From Lachnospiraceae bacterium (GTDB lineage Bacteria; Bacillota; Clostridia; Lachnospirales; Lachnospiraceae): a stretch of 64,000 nucleotides of DNA. Made by a program: the position numbers and the translations under genes. Location: positions 1-64,000 of the forward strand of contig JAQYAY010000023.1 in assembly GCA_029338735.1 (NCBI GenBank), in the 5' to 3' direction. This document shows positions 1 to 8,460 of this stretch, one piece after another (position 1 is the first letter of the stretch; each line of letters begins with the position of its first letter). The notes under the pieces were generated by a model, which was not told the DNA's origin, did no database searches, and saw nothing but the letters and a program-made list of their open reading frames with translations.

Positions 1-24
1 AAATCACGACTTCCTTGCATACCA

Positions 25-98
25 CGTTCCTGGGGGGATTCGAACCCCCGACCTTCCGCTTAGGAGGCGGACGCTCTATCCTGCTGAGCTACAGAAAC
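25..98 (-). tRNA. tRNA-Arg (anticodon CCT)
   Basis: The minus strand folds into a complete cloverleaf of 74 nt. The acceptor arm GTTTCTG pairs with CAGGAAC through one G-U pair, the T-arm is GGGGG-TTCGAAT-CCCCC, and the anticodon arm TCCGC-CTCCTAA-GCGGA carries CCT, which reads the arginine codon AGG. The discriminator base is G and no CCA is encoded, so CCA must be added enzymatically. It lies downstream of the parAB operon in the same orientation. Confidence 0.95.
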
Positions 99-115
99 AT
101 CTATTCAGTTGTGAG

Positions 116-1006
116 TCAGACTAATATCTTCGACTGCATCCAGACCATTCCCTTGAACCTTCGTCCTATCTCCGGTTCTCCGAGTAATGAATCCTTTCCG
201 ATAGTCACTTCAAATCTGATTCCACAGCAGCTGAGCATCAAGTGATAGATACTCTGTCCTGTAAAACCGATCTCGTCTTCACTCATATCCTCGATGACTC
301 CGATACAGTAATACATGTCATCTTCGATTCCACGAGGCATGAATGTCGTCTCGACTACTCCGTAAATGCTGTCCTTTCTGGCCCGCTTGTCTATTGTAGT
401 ATAAATCTGCATTTCTGTCAATGTCAATTGATCATATGCATCATCATTGCCATTATACAGTTCATTCTTGAGTCTGTTCCTATGACCCTCCATTCTGCTG
501 AGTTCTTTATCATTGGCATCGCCTTTTGGCAGAAGAATCATTCCTGTATATGACAGACCACTGAGTGACAGGCCATCATAAAGTGCATCTGTCTGTTCTG
601 TAAATTCTCTGCCATCAGATATCTCATACAGATTCTGGATATATGAATAAAGTACACATCCCAGCTGTGGAATCTCTGTCCTCGCCATGCAGCCAGGAAG
701 GCTCTTCAGTCTCTCGAGAGTAATCCCGTTTTCTGTTGCCTTTTCCTGTGATTCTACAAATGGAAAAACTTCCTGTCTGACAAAATTGCCATCTCTGTCC
801 AGAAATCCTCTCTCCCTGATTCCTGTCCGACGTGTGATGTATTTCGTCAGTTCAAATATCCTGTCCTGATAGCTGTGGCCGTCCAGATATCTGGCCTCCT
901 GTGTCAGATCAGGATTTTTTTCTACTATTCTATATATATCTTCGAGTTCATTCAGGCTCAGTCCGCCGAGGCCGACTGCACTCATGTATTCATTCATCAG
1001 TTCCAT
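116..1006 (-). CDS. DUF3881-like protein of unknown function
   Basis: A 296-residue soluble acidic protein without signal peptide or membrane segment. It resembles the uncharacterised DUF3881 proteins that I associate with Lachnospiraceae; that assignment is from memory and no catalytic motif is visible. The gene overlaps the end of the upstream DUF4446 gene by 17 bp, so it is probably translationally coupled as the last gene of the parA-parB operon. No Shine-Dalgarno sequence precedes the ATG at 1006; ATG codons at 997 and 985 are alternative starts. Position suggests a link to chromosome segregation or the envelope, but this is inference only. Confidence 0.7.
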   Translation of the reverse strand: MELMNEYMSAVGLGGLSLNELEDIYRIVEKNPDLTQEARYLDGHSYQDRIFELTKYITRRTGIRERGFLDRDGNFVRQEVFPFVESQEKATENGITLERLKSLPGCMARTEIPQLGCVLYSYIQNLYEISDGREFTEQTDALYDGLSLSGLSYTGMILLPKGDANDKELSRMEGHRNRLKNELYNGNDDAYDQLTLTEMQIYTTIDKRARKDSIYGVVETTFMPRGIEDDMYYCIGVIEDMSEDEIGFTGQSIYHLMLSCCGIRFEVTIGKDSLLGEPEIGRRFKGMVWMQSKILV

Positions 1007-1490
1007 TCAGTGCCATTGAAAGAGCCTTGTCTTCCTCTGGCGATAATCCGATTATCGAGTTTCCATCAATGATTTCCTTGATGTAGCTGTAGCTGCCTTC
1101 TCTGCTGTGTACACTGTTGATTATGAAGCCATTATTTTTTTCATTGAGAAGTGCAAGTGCAAAACTCAGCTTTCCTCCCATTTCATCAAGTGCATCATAT
1201 TTTTCAAGGCCGATCTTCTGAAAACATGGTTCGATGTCTCTGTTCAGTTTGTCAATCTTCGCCTCATTCAGTTCATTCTTCTGGTCGAGATCTTCTACCT
1301 TTTCAAGCTTCTTAATAATGGTATCCTCAAGAGATGCTCCATCCTTGCCCTGCATGAATTGTGCATATTTTTTCTGAAGCCTGCTGATTCTTGCTGCCTG
1401 TACTATCAGTATGATGAGCAAAATAATTGCAAATGCTGCTATCCCAATTACCACATAGTCTGTCTGTATTCCTAAATACCGTTCGATCAT
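990..1490 (-). CDS. DUF4446 membrane-anchored protein
   Basis: A 166-residue protein with one N-terminal transmembrane helix (about residues 12-33, rich in I, L, A and V) followed by a charged coiled-coil-like region (residues 38-95) and a small C-terminal domain containing GGKLSFALALLNEKNNGF and HSREGSYSYIKEI. This layout is that of DUF4446, which is frequently the gene after parB in Clostridia. The function is unknown. An AAGGA ribosome-binding site lies 7-8 nt before the ATG. It sits 13 bp after parB and overlaps the next gene, which fits a single operon parA-parB-DUF4446-DUF3881. Confidence 0.85.
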   Translation of the reverse strand: MIERYLGIQTDYVVIGIAAFAIILLIILIVQAARISRLQKKYAQFMQGKDGASLEDTIIKKLEKVEDLDQKNELNEAKIDKLNRDIEPCFQKIGLEKYDALDEMGGKLSFALALLNEKNNGFIINSVHSREGSYSYIKEIIDGNSIIGLSPEEDKALSMALNGTDE

Positions 1491-1503
1491 CTTTTTATCC
1501 TTT

Positions 1504-2394
1504 TCAACTATTGAAATAGTTCATTATCTTTTCGAATTCTTCCGCTGAATAATAGTCTATTTCTATCTTACCGCTTTGTGAAGTCTTTGGCTGTATACGA
1601 ACCTTTGTTCCGATCTTCTGTTTGAGACTTTCCTCTATACTTGCATATTCTGTCAGAAGTTCTTCACTGAGTGGTTCTTCTTCCTTTTTCTCAGGTCTGT
1701 TGCCATTCTGCAGTTTCTTGACTTCTTTTTCTACATCACGTACTGACATCTTCTCATCGAAGATTCGCTGGGCAAATTCGTACTGCTTGTCAGGATCTTC
1801 TATAGAAAGAAGTGCTCTTGCATGACCAGGGCTGATCATCTCGTCGACCAGCATCTGCTGAACTCTGTCATCAAGTTTTAAAAGACGTAGTGAATTCGTG
1901 ACTGCTGCACGGCTCTTGCTGACTTTTTCAGCGACCTCATCCTGTTTCATGTCAAATTCTTCAAGAAGTCTCTTATATGCGAGTGCTTCTTCAATCGGGT
2001 TCAGATCTTCACGCTGGATGTTCTCGATCAGTGATATCTCAACTATCTCCTGCTCGGACAGATCCCTGATTATGACAGGGACTTCTTCAAGTCCTGCTTT
2101 CTTTGCAGCACGCCATCTTCTCTCTCCGGCTATTATCTCATAATAGTCCTCCTTCTTCTGCACGAGCAGTGGCTGGATGATTCCATACTGCTTTATTGAT
2201 TCGGACAGTTCCTGAAGCGCGTCTTCATTGAAGACTTTTCTCGGCTGTTCTCTGTTCGGCTCAACCTTATTGATCTTTACTATTGTGACTCCGTCTTTTT
2301 TTTCTTCTCGTTCTGCCTTCTGAAGCGGAGTTGCCTTGTCGGGTATCAGACTGTCGAGTCCTTTTCCCAGACCATGCTTTTTTGTGCCTGCCAT
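1504..2394 (-). CDS. parB: chromosome partitioning protein ParB (Spo0J)
   Basis: A 296-residue ParB/Spo0J, the CTP-dependent clamp that loads at parS and spreads to organise the origin. The N-terminal ParB/Srx domain (residues about 35-125) includes the PNREQPRKVF segment and the GERRWRAAKKAGL box. It is followed by the helix-turn-helix region EVAEKVSKSRAAVTNSLRLLKL (about 155-180), which reads parS, and a C-terminal dimerisation segment ending in an amphipathic helix. A GAGGG ribosome-binding site precedes the ATG. It lies 9 bp after parA, and two perfect parS sites lie upstream of parA, so substrate and protein are encoded together. Confidence 0.97.
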   Translation of the reverse strand: MAGTKKHGLGKGLDSLIPDKATPLQKAEREEKKDGVTIVKINKVEPNREQPRKVFNEDALQELSESIKQYGIIQPLLVQKKEDYYEIIAGERRWRAAKKAGLEEVPVIIRDLSEQEIVEISLIENIQREDLNPIEEALAYKRLLEEFDMKQDEVAEKVSKSRAAVTNSLRLLKLDDRVQQMLVDEMISPGHARALLSIEDPDKQYEFAQRIFDEKMSVRDVEKEVKKLQNGNRPEKKEEEPLSEELLTEYASIEESLKQKIGTKVRIQPKTSQSGKIEIDYYSAEEFEKIMNYFNS

Positions 2395-2403
2395 TTGTCC
2401 CTC

Positions 2404-3174
2404 TTATTCGTTCTCTATTATCTCTTTTGCCAGATTCCTGTAGCTCTCTGCACCTGCAGACTTCGGATCGTAAATATTGATTGGAATTCCATGCGATGGA
2501 GCCTCGGCCAGTCTTACATTTCTCGGAATGATCGTCTTGTAAATTCTGGTATTCAGATTTTCCTTGACAGTAGCTACTACATCATTTGAAAGGTTCGTTC
2601 TTCCGTCATACATTGTAAATACTACACCGTTTATGGTCAGCTTGCTGTTCAGTCGCTGCTGAACCAGATCAATCGTATGCATCAGCTGACTGATTCCTTC
2701 AAGTGCATAATACTCACACTGGATTGGTACGAGTACACTGTCTGCTGTCGTCATAGCATTTACTGTTAGCATATTCAGTGATGGCGGACAGTCTATGAAA
2801 ATATAGTCATAGTCATCTGCAATATAGTCAACTGCATTTTTCAGAATGTATTCCTTTTCTTTGACTCCGAGAAGTTCGATCTCGGCTCCGGCCAGATTTA
2901 CATTTGACGGGATAATATAGAGATTATCTACACCGTCTATATCTACCTTTTCAATAGCTTCCTTGATTGTACATTCATCGAGCATCAGCTCATAAACTGT
3001 ATTCTCGACCTCAGTCTTGTCAATTCCGAATCCACTTGTCGTATTACCCTGAGGATCGAGATCTATGATCAGAACCTTTTTGCCTCTTTCAGCCATACAT
3101 GCTGAAAGGTTGATTGCAGTTGTTGTCTTTCCTACTCCACCCTTCTGGTTAGCAATAGCTATTACTTTGCTCAT
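2404..3174 (-). CDS. parA: chromosome partitioning ATPase ParA (Soj)
   Basis: A 256-residue ParA/Soj ATPase that cycles on the nucleoid with ParB and, in Bacillus, also regulates DnaA. The deviant Walker A motif KGGVGKTT begins at residue 10, and [17 protein letters not shown] is the switch/Walker B region. The start at 3174 ([13 protein letters not shown]) is chosen because GGGAG lies 5 nt before this ATG and family members start here; a TTG at 3186 would overlap that site. It is the first gene of the operon, with an extended -10 promoter about 45 bp upstream. Confidence 0.96.
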   Translation of the reverse strand: MSKVIAIANQKGGVGKTTTAINLSACMAERGKKVLIIDLDPQGNTTSGFGIDKTEVENTVYELMLDECTIKEAIEKVDIDGVDNLYIIPSNVNLAGAEIELLGVKEKEYILKNAVDYIADDYDYIFIDCPPSLNMLTVNAMTTADSVLVPIQCEYYALEGISQLMHTIDLVQQRLNSKLTINGVVFTMYDGRTNLSNDVVATVKENLNTRIYKTIIPRNVRLAEAPSHGIPINIYDPKSAGAESYRNLAKEIIENE

Positions 3175-3217
3175 TTTTACTCCCAATATTTATTCAGTCT
3201 TTTCTGTCACGCCATGT

Positions 3218-3226
3218 ATTATAGCA
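3218..3226 (-). promoter_or_regulatory. extended -10 promoter of the parA operon
   Basis: On the minus strand the sequence reads TGCTATAAT, a perfect -10 hexamer with the TGn extension that can compensate for a poor -35. No good -35 is visible 16-18 nt upstream. It lies about 44 bp before the parA start and downstream of both parS sites, so ParB bound at parS could influence it. Confidence 0.55.
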
Positions 3227-3258
3227 TTAACTCTTTATTTTTTCCATATACAAGATAA

Positions 3259-3274
3259 TGTTTCACGTGAAACA
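3259..3274. promoter_or_regulatory. parS site 1
   Basis: TGTTTCACGTGAAACA, a perfect 16-bp palindrome identical to the conserved bacterial parS consensus bound by ParB/Spo0J. It lies 85 bp upstream of parA, in the gap between the coiled-coil gene and parA. Confidence 0.97.
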
Positions 3275-3321
3275 TTATTTCCACTATCTATTGTGGTCAG
3301 AATCTGACTACTAGATAATGA

Positions 3322-3337
3322 TGTTTCACGTGAAACA
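3322..3337. promoter_or_regulatory. parS site 2
   Basis: A second exact copy of TGTTTCACGTGAAACA, 63 bp from the first (six helical turns, centre to centre). It sits 5 bp beyond the stop codon of the coiled-coil gene. The two sites are on the same face of the helix. Confidence 0.97.
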
Positions 3338-3342
3338 TTAAG

Positions 3343-3678
3343 CTAAACGTTGTGGTCTTTATATTCTGAATAAAACTCATCAAGGCACTGATTGACCTGA
3401 TCAATCTCTGATTCAACAGAGGTCAGGTTCTGTGACACATCTTCGAACTGACTATTAAGTGATTTGATCTTATCACTTAAAGAAATCAGATGCTCATCAT
3501 CTTTTGAATCACGTCTCGGACTGAATGGCTCAAATGGACGAGAAGTAGAAGACATATAATCGTCAAGCTCACGCTTCGACTCATGCAGTGACGCACGAAT
3601 CTCAATAAGAGAATCTTTCAGATCTTTTTTCTTATTATTGAGAAGATCAAGTCTGTTGCTAAGATACTGTTCTATCAT
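3343..3678 (-). CDS. small coiled-coil protein of unknown function
   Basis: A 111-residue, highly charged protein with heptad-like hydrophobic spacing at residues 1-45 and 65-108 and a proline-containing hinge (RPFEPFSPRRDS) between them. It therefore looks like a helical hairpin or coiled coil. There is no signal peptide, transmembrane helix or DNA-binding motif. An AGGAG site lies 6 nt before the ATG. It occupies the slot between rsmG and parA where Bacillus has noc, but it is far shorter than Noc and shows no ParB-like domain. I do not recognise the family. Confidence 0.7.
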   Translation of the reverse strand: MIEQYLSNRLDLLNNKKKDLKDSLIEIRASLHESKRELDDYMSSTSRPFEPFSPRRDSKDDEHLISLSDKIKSLNSQFEDVSQNLTSVESEIDQVNQCLDEFYSEYKDHNV

Positions 3679-3696
3679 ATCATTCTCCTGAAAAAA

Positions 3697-4431
3697 TTAT
3701 AAAGGATTCCTGGAAGGAGTTCCTGCCTTGCGTGGATATATCTTTGGTGTATTGCCAGTTTTCATAATAAGAAGAAGAGTCCTTGAAATATCTGAATATG
3801 GTAGTTCAAAAGTTGCCTCCTGAACCAGTTTTCCACGAAGTTCAGAAAATGCATGCTTGCATAAGGACAATTCTTCATCTGCCTTTTCTGACTTATATGA
3901 AATGAAGAATCCGTTCTTTTTTACAAAAGGAAGGCAGTACTCTGAAAGTGTCTCAAGATTTCCAACTGCACGTGAAACACAGAAATCAAATGTTTCACGC
4001 TTGCCTTTTATATGAGCTATATCTTCTGCTCTTCCATGAATAATATTTACATCATTAAATCCTAGTTCAGTACAGACATGGCGTAAGAAATCAAGCTTCT
4101 TATTGACAGAATCAAGAAGAGTAAGCCTGATCTCTGGAAAAACAATCTTAAGAGGAATTCCAGGAAAGCCGGCGCCAGTCCCGACGTCTATAACTAACGC
4201 ACCATTATGGAATCTCTTTATAATAGAAATATCATCATCAAGAAGCACTAATGATAATGAATCAACAAAATGCTTTGTGACTGCATCATGATAATCAGTG
4301 ATCTTGGTCAGGTTCATGACTTTATTTTTCTCAAGGATCAAGTTATAGTATTTGTCGAATTTGCTGACCTGATCATCAGTCAGCTCTATACCAATCTGAT
4401 CAAATGAATCACGTAAAAATTTATCGTCCAT
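3697..4431 (-). CDS. rsmG: 16S rRNA (guanine527-N7)-methyltransferase RsmG
   Basis: A 244-residue RsmG (GidB) protein, which methylates G527 (E. coli numbering) of 16S rRNA using S-adenosylmethionine; its loss gives low-level streptomycin resistance in other bacteria. The SAM-binding motif VIDVGTGAGFPGIPLKIVFP lies near residues 74-93, and the NVIHGRAED-like and CVSRAVGNL segments follow. The ATG at 4431 is chosen because GAGG lies 5 nt before it; a GTG at 4437 is within that site. The ribosome-binding site overlaps the mnmG stop codon, so the two genes are likely coupled. The gene contains one degenerate parS-like sequence (3966-3981). Confidence 0.95.
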   Translation of the reverse strand: MDDKFLRDSFDQIGIELTDDQVSKFDKYYNLILEKNKVMNLTKITDYHDAVTKHFVDSLSLVLLDDDISIIKRFHNGALVIDVGTGAGFPGIPLKIVFPEIRLTLLDSVNKKLDFLRHVCTELGFNDVNIIHGRAEDIAHIKGKRETFDFCVSRAVGNLETLSEYCLPFVKKNGFFISYKSEKADEELSLCKHAFSELRGKLVQEATFELPYSDISRTLLLIMKTGNTPKIYPRKAGTPSRNPL

Positions 4432-4438
4432 ATACACC

Positions 4439-6319
4439 TCAGTCTGTCAGATACTTTCCTGACTCTATATAAATCATAAGTACAGAAATATCAGATGGAG
4501 ATACTCCAAGAATTCTTGAAGCCTGACCAATACTAACTGGTCTGGCACCCTTAAGTTTCTGTCTGGCTTCTATTCGTAATGAAGGAACTTTATCATAATC
4601 GAGCTGTTCAGGTATCAGCTTGTCTTCAAGCTTTTTGAAATGCTGAACCTGCTTTTCCTGCCTGTCTATATATCCGGAGTACTTGATCTGAATATTGACC
4701 TGTTCCCTGACAGTCGCAGGTAAAGATGGCCTTTCCTCATCTATAGGTGCTGTAATATCATAAGACAATTCAGGTCTCCTGATAAGTTCTGAAAGTCCTA
4801 TACCTGACTGTACAGGTACAGAATGATATGCTGCGAGGAAATTATTGGTATGAGGGTTCTCACCAACAAATACCCTGCTGACACGATCAATTTCTTCCTT
4901 GGTTTCTTTTATCTTATCTTCTACTTTTGTATATCTCTCATCAGATATGAGACCAGCATCATGGCCAAACTTTGAGAGCCTGATATCTGCATTATCCTGT
5001 CGTAAAAGGAGACGATATTCCGCTCTGGAAGTCATCATTCGGTATGGTTCTGCAAGTTCTTTAGTGACCAGGTCATCAATCAGAACTCCTATATATCCAT
5101 CAGATCTGGACAGTATGATTGGTTGTTTACCCTGTACAGACCTTGCAGCATTTATACCTGCAATGAGTCCCTGTGCAGCAGCTTCTTCATATCCGCTGCT
5201 TCCATTAAACTGTCCACCAGAGAAAAGGCCCTTTATCGCTTTGAATTCAAGTGACGCCTTGAGCTGATGCGAAGCCAGACAGTCATATTCGATAGCATAT
5301 GCATTACGTACGATATTACAATGTTCAAGTCCAGCAATAGAATGATAGAATTCATACTGTACATCTTCAGGCATTGAAGAAGATGCACCACTGACATACA
5401 TCTCATTAGTCTGAAGTCCTTCAGGCTCAATAAACAGCTGATGTCTCTTCTTTTCGGCGAATTTTACCACTTTATCTTCAAGTGACGGGCAATATCTCGG
5501 ACCTGTACCTTCAATCACTCCTGAATATATAGGACTCTCATCGAGGTGAGCTCTTATGATATCATGTGTATGTTCATTGGTATAAGTAAGAAAGCAGGAA
5601 ATCTGATGTTTCTGGATCTTTCTAGGATCCGTAGCAAATGAAAATGGTGTAATTACAGGATCTCCGTACTGCTCTGTCATCTTAGAAAAATCAATGGATC
5701 TCCTGTCAATTCTTGCAGGTGTCCCTGTCTTGAAGCGGAGAAGACTAACATTATTAGCACGAAGTGAATCACTCAAATGAGTTGCAGCCTTTAGTCCATT
5801 AGGTCCGGTATGTTCAATGACAGAACCATACAGACATCTGGCATTGAGATATGTACCTGTGCACAGAACTACAGCATCAGAATAATAAGTCGCACCTGAT
5901 ATGGTTTTTACACCTTTTATCGTATGATCTTCAATCATCAGAACACAGACTTCTGCCTGACGCAGAACGAGATTAGGAGTAGACTGAAGCACTTTTCTCA
6001 TCTCAATGGAATATGCCATCTTATCAGCCTGACATCTGAGAGAATGAACTGCTGGACCCTTTGATGAATTGAGCATCTTGGACTGAATAAAAGTCTTGTC
6101 AATATTTCTTGCCATCTCACCACCAAGAGCGTCAATTTCTCTTACGAGATGCCCTTTTGACGAACCACCTATATGAGGATTACATGGCATAAAAGCAACT
6201 GAATCCATACTAACTGTAAAAATAATCGTAGAAAGTCCCATCCTGGCAGACGCAAGTGCTGCTTCACAACCGGCATGACCGGCACCAACTACGATTACAT
6301 CATATTTTTCTTCGATCAA
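4439..6319 (-). CDS. mnmG: tRNA uridine 5-carboxymethylaminomethyl modification enzyme MnmG
   Basis: A 626-residue MnmG (GidA), the FAD-binding partner of MnmE in making cmnm5U34 in tRNAs that read split codon boxes. The Rossmann motif VVGAGHAGCEAALASARMG starts at residue 10. The family signatures GGSSKGHLVREIDALGG and GLFSGGQFNGSSGYEEAAAQG are intact, as is the C-terminal helical domain that contacts MnmE. Length is normal. The start is TTG at 6319, preceded by a purine-rich GGGAAAGTGAG that overlaps the end of mnmE, which ends 7 bp upstream. The mnmE-mnmG-rsmG order is that of other Firmicutes. Confidence 0.97.
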   Translation of the reverse strand: MIEEKYDVIVVGAGHAGCEAALASARMGLSTIIFTVSMDSVAFMPCNPHIGGSSKGHLVREIDALGGEMARNIDKTFIQSKMLNSSKGPAVHSLRCQADKMAYSIEMRKVLQSTPNLVLRQAEVCVLMIEDHTIKGVKTISGATYYSDAVVLCTGTYLNARCLYGSVIEHTGPNGLKAATHLSDSLRANNVSLLRFKTGTPARIDRRSIDFSKMTEQYGDPVITPFSFATDPRKIQKHQISCFLTYTNEHTHDIIRAHLDESPIYSGVIEGTGPRYCPSLEDKVVKFAEKKRHQLFIEPEGLQTNEMYVSGASSSMPEDVQYEFYHSIAGLEHCNIVRNAYAIEYDCLASHQLKASLEFKAIKGLFSGGQFNGSSGYEEAAAQGLIAGINAARSVQGKQPIILSRSDGYIGVLIDDLVTKELAEPYRMMTSRAEYRLLLRQDNADIRLSKFGHDAGLISDERYTKVEDKIKETKEEIDRVSRVFVGENPHTNNFLAAYHSVPVQSGIGLSELIRRPELSYDITAPIDEERPSLPATVREQVNIQIKYSGYIDRQEKQVQHFKKLEDKLIPEQLDYDKVPSLRIEARQKLKGARPVSIGQASRILGVSPSDISVLMIYIESGKYLTD

Positions 6320-6326
6320 AGTAATC

Positions 6327-7700
6327 TCACTTTCCCATACAGAAATCCGAAAAGATCTTATTCACCAGATCTTCTTCGACTTCTTCTCCTATTATATATC
6401 CAAGCGACCTGTATGCATCATACAGATCAGAGGTAAAGAAATCCTCTGACATACCATCGGCAATAGACCTCTTCACCAGATTAAGTGACTTCATTGCCTC
6501 ACACAGATTATTATAGTTATCCTCATTGGTAATGTAAAATCTGTCTTTATCCAGTCCACCATTAAAGAATAGATCATTGATTGCCAGTTTCAGATCATCA
6601 TAACCTTCACCGGTCTTTGTGGAAAAAATTACCACCTTTCCGTTGAAAAATTGGTGAATAGTATCAGAATCGACATTAGTATCGAGATCTGACTTATTTA
6701 AAAGTACTACAGTCGAAGCAGGATCAAAATCTTTAAGAAACTTCTTATCCTCTTCATTCAGAGACGAAGAAGAATCAATTAAGTACAGATTGAGATCTGC
6801 TTCTGACTGAGCATCAATAGCTTTCTGTACACCTATTGATTCAACTGTATCATCAGTCTTTCTGATTCCTGCAGTATCAACCAGATTCAGGACTACATCT
6901 CCCAGTGATACTCTCTCCTCAATCATATCCCTTGTAGTACCCGGAATATCAGTAACTATGGCCTTTTCATGACCAGACAGGAAGTTGAGAAGTGAAGACT
7001 TGCCCACATTAGGTCTGCCTGAAATCACAGTATTGATACCATCTCTGATTAGTGATCCCTGATGATAAGAATCAATAAGATTCTTAATCTGATCAATCCA
7101 GAGATTCAGATTGATCTCGAACTTCTCATCAAAACCATCCAGGTCATAATGCTCGGGATCATCGAGTGCTGCTTCAACAAATGCTGCCTCATGAATTATT
7201 TCAGAGCGGATTTTCTTAACTTTTTTTGAAAGAAATCCTGATAACTGACGAATTGAATTCTTATATGATGATTGGCTTCCAGCTGATACCAGGTCCATCA
7301 CTGATTCTGCCTCAGACAGATCCATCCTACCATTCAGAAAAGCCCTCTTTGAAAATTCACCTTTCTCCGCAGGCCTGATACCTGTAGAATATACCAGATC
7401 AAGAACCTTCTTTAGTACATAGATTCCACCATGACAGTTTATCTCAACAGAATCCTCTCCTGTATAACTATGTGGAGCCCTGAAGACTGATACAAGAACT
7501 TCATCAACAGTATCCCCATTCGTATCAACAATATGACCATAGTTTATGGTATTTGGTTCATAAGAAGTAAGAGTTGCTCTCCCTTTATAAATCTTATCCA
7601 CAAGACTTACCGACTCATCTCCACTAACCCTGATAATGCCTATACCAGCGGTAGAAAGCGGTGTTGCAAGAGCAGCTATTGTATCATATTCACTCTTCAT
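6327..7700 (-). CDS. mnmE: tRNA modification GTPase MnmE
   Basis: A 457-residue MnmE (TrmE), a potassium-activated GTPase that works with MnmG on tRNA wobble uridine. The N-terminal tetrahydrofolate-binding domain starts DTIAALATPLSTAGIGIIRVSG. The G domain contains GRPNVGKSSLLNFL (G1), DIPGTTRD (G2), DTAG (G3) and LNKSDLD (G4). The C-terminus ends FCMGK, a variant of the usual C(I/L/V)GK box whose cysteine is catalytic; the cysteine is kept. No clear ribosome-binding site is seen before the ATG at 7700. A terminator separates it from jag, and DnaA-box-like sequences lie in the gap. Confidence 0.97.
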   Translation of the reverse strand: MKSEYDTIAALATPLSTAGIGIIRVSGDESVSLVDKIYKGRATLTSYEPNTINYGHIVDTNGDTVDEVLVSVFRAPHSYTGEDSVEINCHGGIYVLKKVLDLVYSTGIRPAEKGEFSKRAFLNGRMDLSEAESVMDLVSAGSQSSYKNSIRQLSGFLSKKVKKIRSEIIHEAAFVEAALDDPEHYDLDGFDEKFEINLNLWIDQIKNLIDSYHQGSLIRDGINTVISGRPNVGKSSLLNFLSGHEKAIVTDIPGTTRDMIEERVSLGDVVLNLVDTAGIRKTDDTVESIGVQKAIDAQSEADLNLYLIDSSSSLNEEDKKFLKDFDPASTVVLLNKSDLDTNVDSDTIHQFFNGKVVIFSTKTGEGYDDLKLAINDLFFNGGLDKDRFYITNEDNYNNLCEAMKSLNLVKRSIADGMSEDFFTSDLYDAYRSLGYIIGEEVEEDLVNKIFSDFCMGK

Positions 7701-7718
7701 TAACGTGTATTAACCAGG

Positions 7719-7750
7719 TTATCAACTTAAATTGTTGATAAAGTTGATAA
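7719..7750. promoter_or_regulatory. cluster of three DnaA-box-like 9-mers upstream of mnmE
   Basis: TTATCAACT (7719-7727), TGTTGATAA (7733-7741, the complement of TTATCAACA) and AGTTGATAA (7742-7750) lie within 32 bp in an AT-rich gap. Each differs from TTATNCACA at position 6 (A for C), and two of them also at the last base. TTATCAACA is the same variant that sits beside the perfect DnaA box at 10563. The role is uncertain; the sequences could equally be chance in AT-rich DNA. Confidence 0.35.
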
Positions 7751-7771
7751 AATAATAATATAATTTTTTTA

Positions 7772-7798
7772 TAAAAAAAGCCTCCCATCCGGGAGGCT
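7772..7798 (-). terminator. terminator of the rpmH-jag operon
   Basis: On the minus strand an 8-bp perfect stem AGCCTCCC/GGGAGGCT with a 4-nt loop is followed by seven T residues. It lies 13 bp downstream of the jag stop codon and separates that operon from mnmE. Confidence 0.93.
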
Positions 7799-7810
7799 CA
7801 TCGTATCCTC

Positions 7811-8443
7811 TTATCTTTTAAGATCAATAACTACATGTCTGTATGGATCTTCTCCCTCAGAATAAGTAGTCACTCTGTCATCATCCTGAAGTGCATAATG
7901 AATGATTCTTCTCTCATAAGGATTCATTGGCTCGAGAGACTGTGCATGATGTGTACGCTTTGCCTTGTATGCCACATTACGTGCGAGATTCTCAAGTGTT
8001 TCTTTTCTTCTGTGACGATAGTCCTCTGTATCAAGCTTGACCCTGATGTACTCATCTGAATCCTTATTGATAACAAGACTTGTCAGGTACTGAAGACTGT
8101 CAAGCGTCTGTCCTCTCTTACCAATGAGAAGACCCATCTTGTCACCACTCATATTGATTGACAGTACATTGTCTTCATCATTATAGAGCATCTCAAGATC
8201 GACATCAATTCCCATCTTATCAAATACTGAATCAAGGAAATTCCTGGCTAGGTCCTCACATGAAGTAGCCTTGACTCTCGCGTTAATTACTGCATCCTTT
8301 GCACCGATACCGAATAATCCTCCATTTGAACCCTTTTCAAGGATATCGATATCGAGCTCATCTGATGGAACGCCAAGCTCAACAGATGCATTGGTAATAG
8401 CTTCTTCAACTGTCTTGCCAGTAAACTCTCTGAATTCCTCCAT
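7811..8443 (-). CDS. jag: RNA-binding protein Jag/KhpB
   Basis: A 210-residue Jag (KhpB, SpoIIIJ-associated) protein. The N-terminal Jag domain (residues 1-55) contains the GGLFGIGAKDA loop. It is followed by a KH domain with LIGKRGQTLDSLQYL (near 108-122) and a C-terminal R3H domain with NPYERRIIHYALQDD. The protein binds RNA and is linked to cell-division and envelope control in other Firmicutes. It is shorter than some homologues because the linker after the Jag domain is minimal. A strong GGGAGG site precedes the ATG. It lies 17 bp after yidC, the conserved pairing. Confidence 0.95.
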   Translation of the reverse strand: MEEFREFTGKTVEEAITNASVELGVPSDELDIDILEKGSNGGLFGIGAKDAVINARVKATSCEDLARNFLDSVFDKMGIDVDLEMLYNDEDNVLSINMSGDKMGLLIGKRGQTLDSLQYLTSLVINKDSDEYIRVKLDTEDYRHRRKETLENLARNVAYKAKRTHHAQSLEPMNPYERRIIHYALQDDDRVTTYSEGEDPYRHVVIDLKR

Positions 8444-8460
8444 TATAATTTCCTCCCTGT

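Noticed and set aside
3343..3678. The coiled-coil gene as a Noc or toxin-antitoxin protein
   Set aside because: No ParB-like, helix-turn-helix or toxin motif is present and no partner gene is adjacent.
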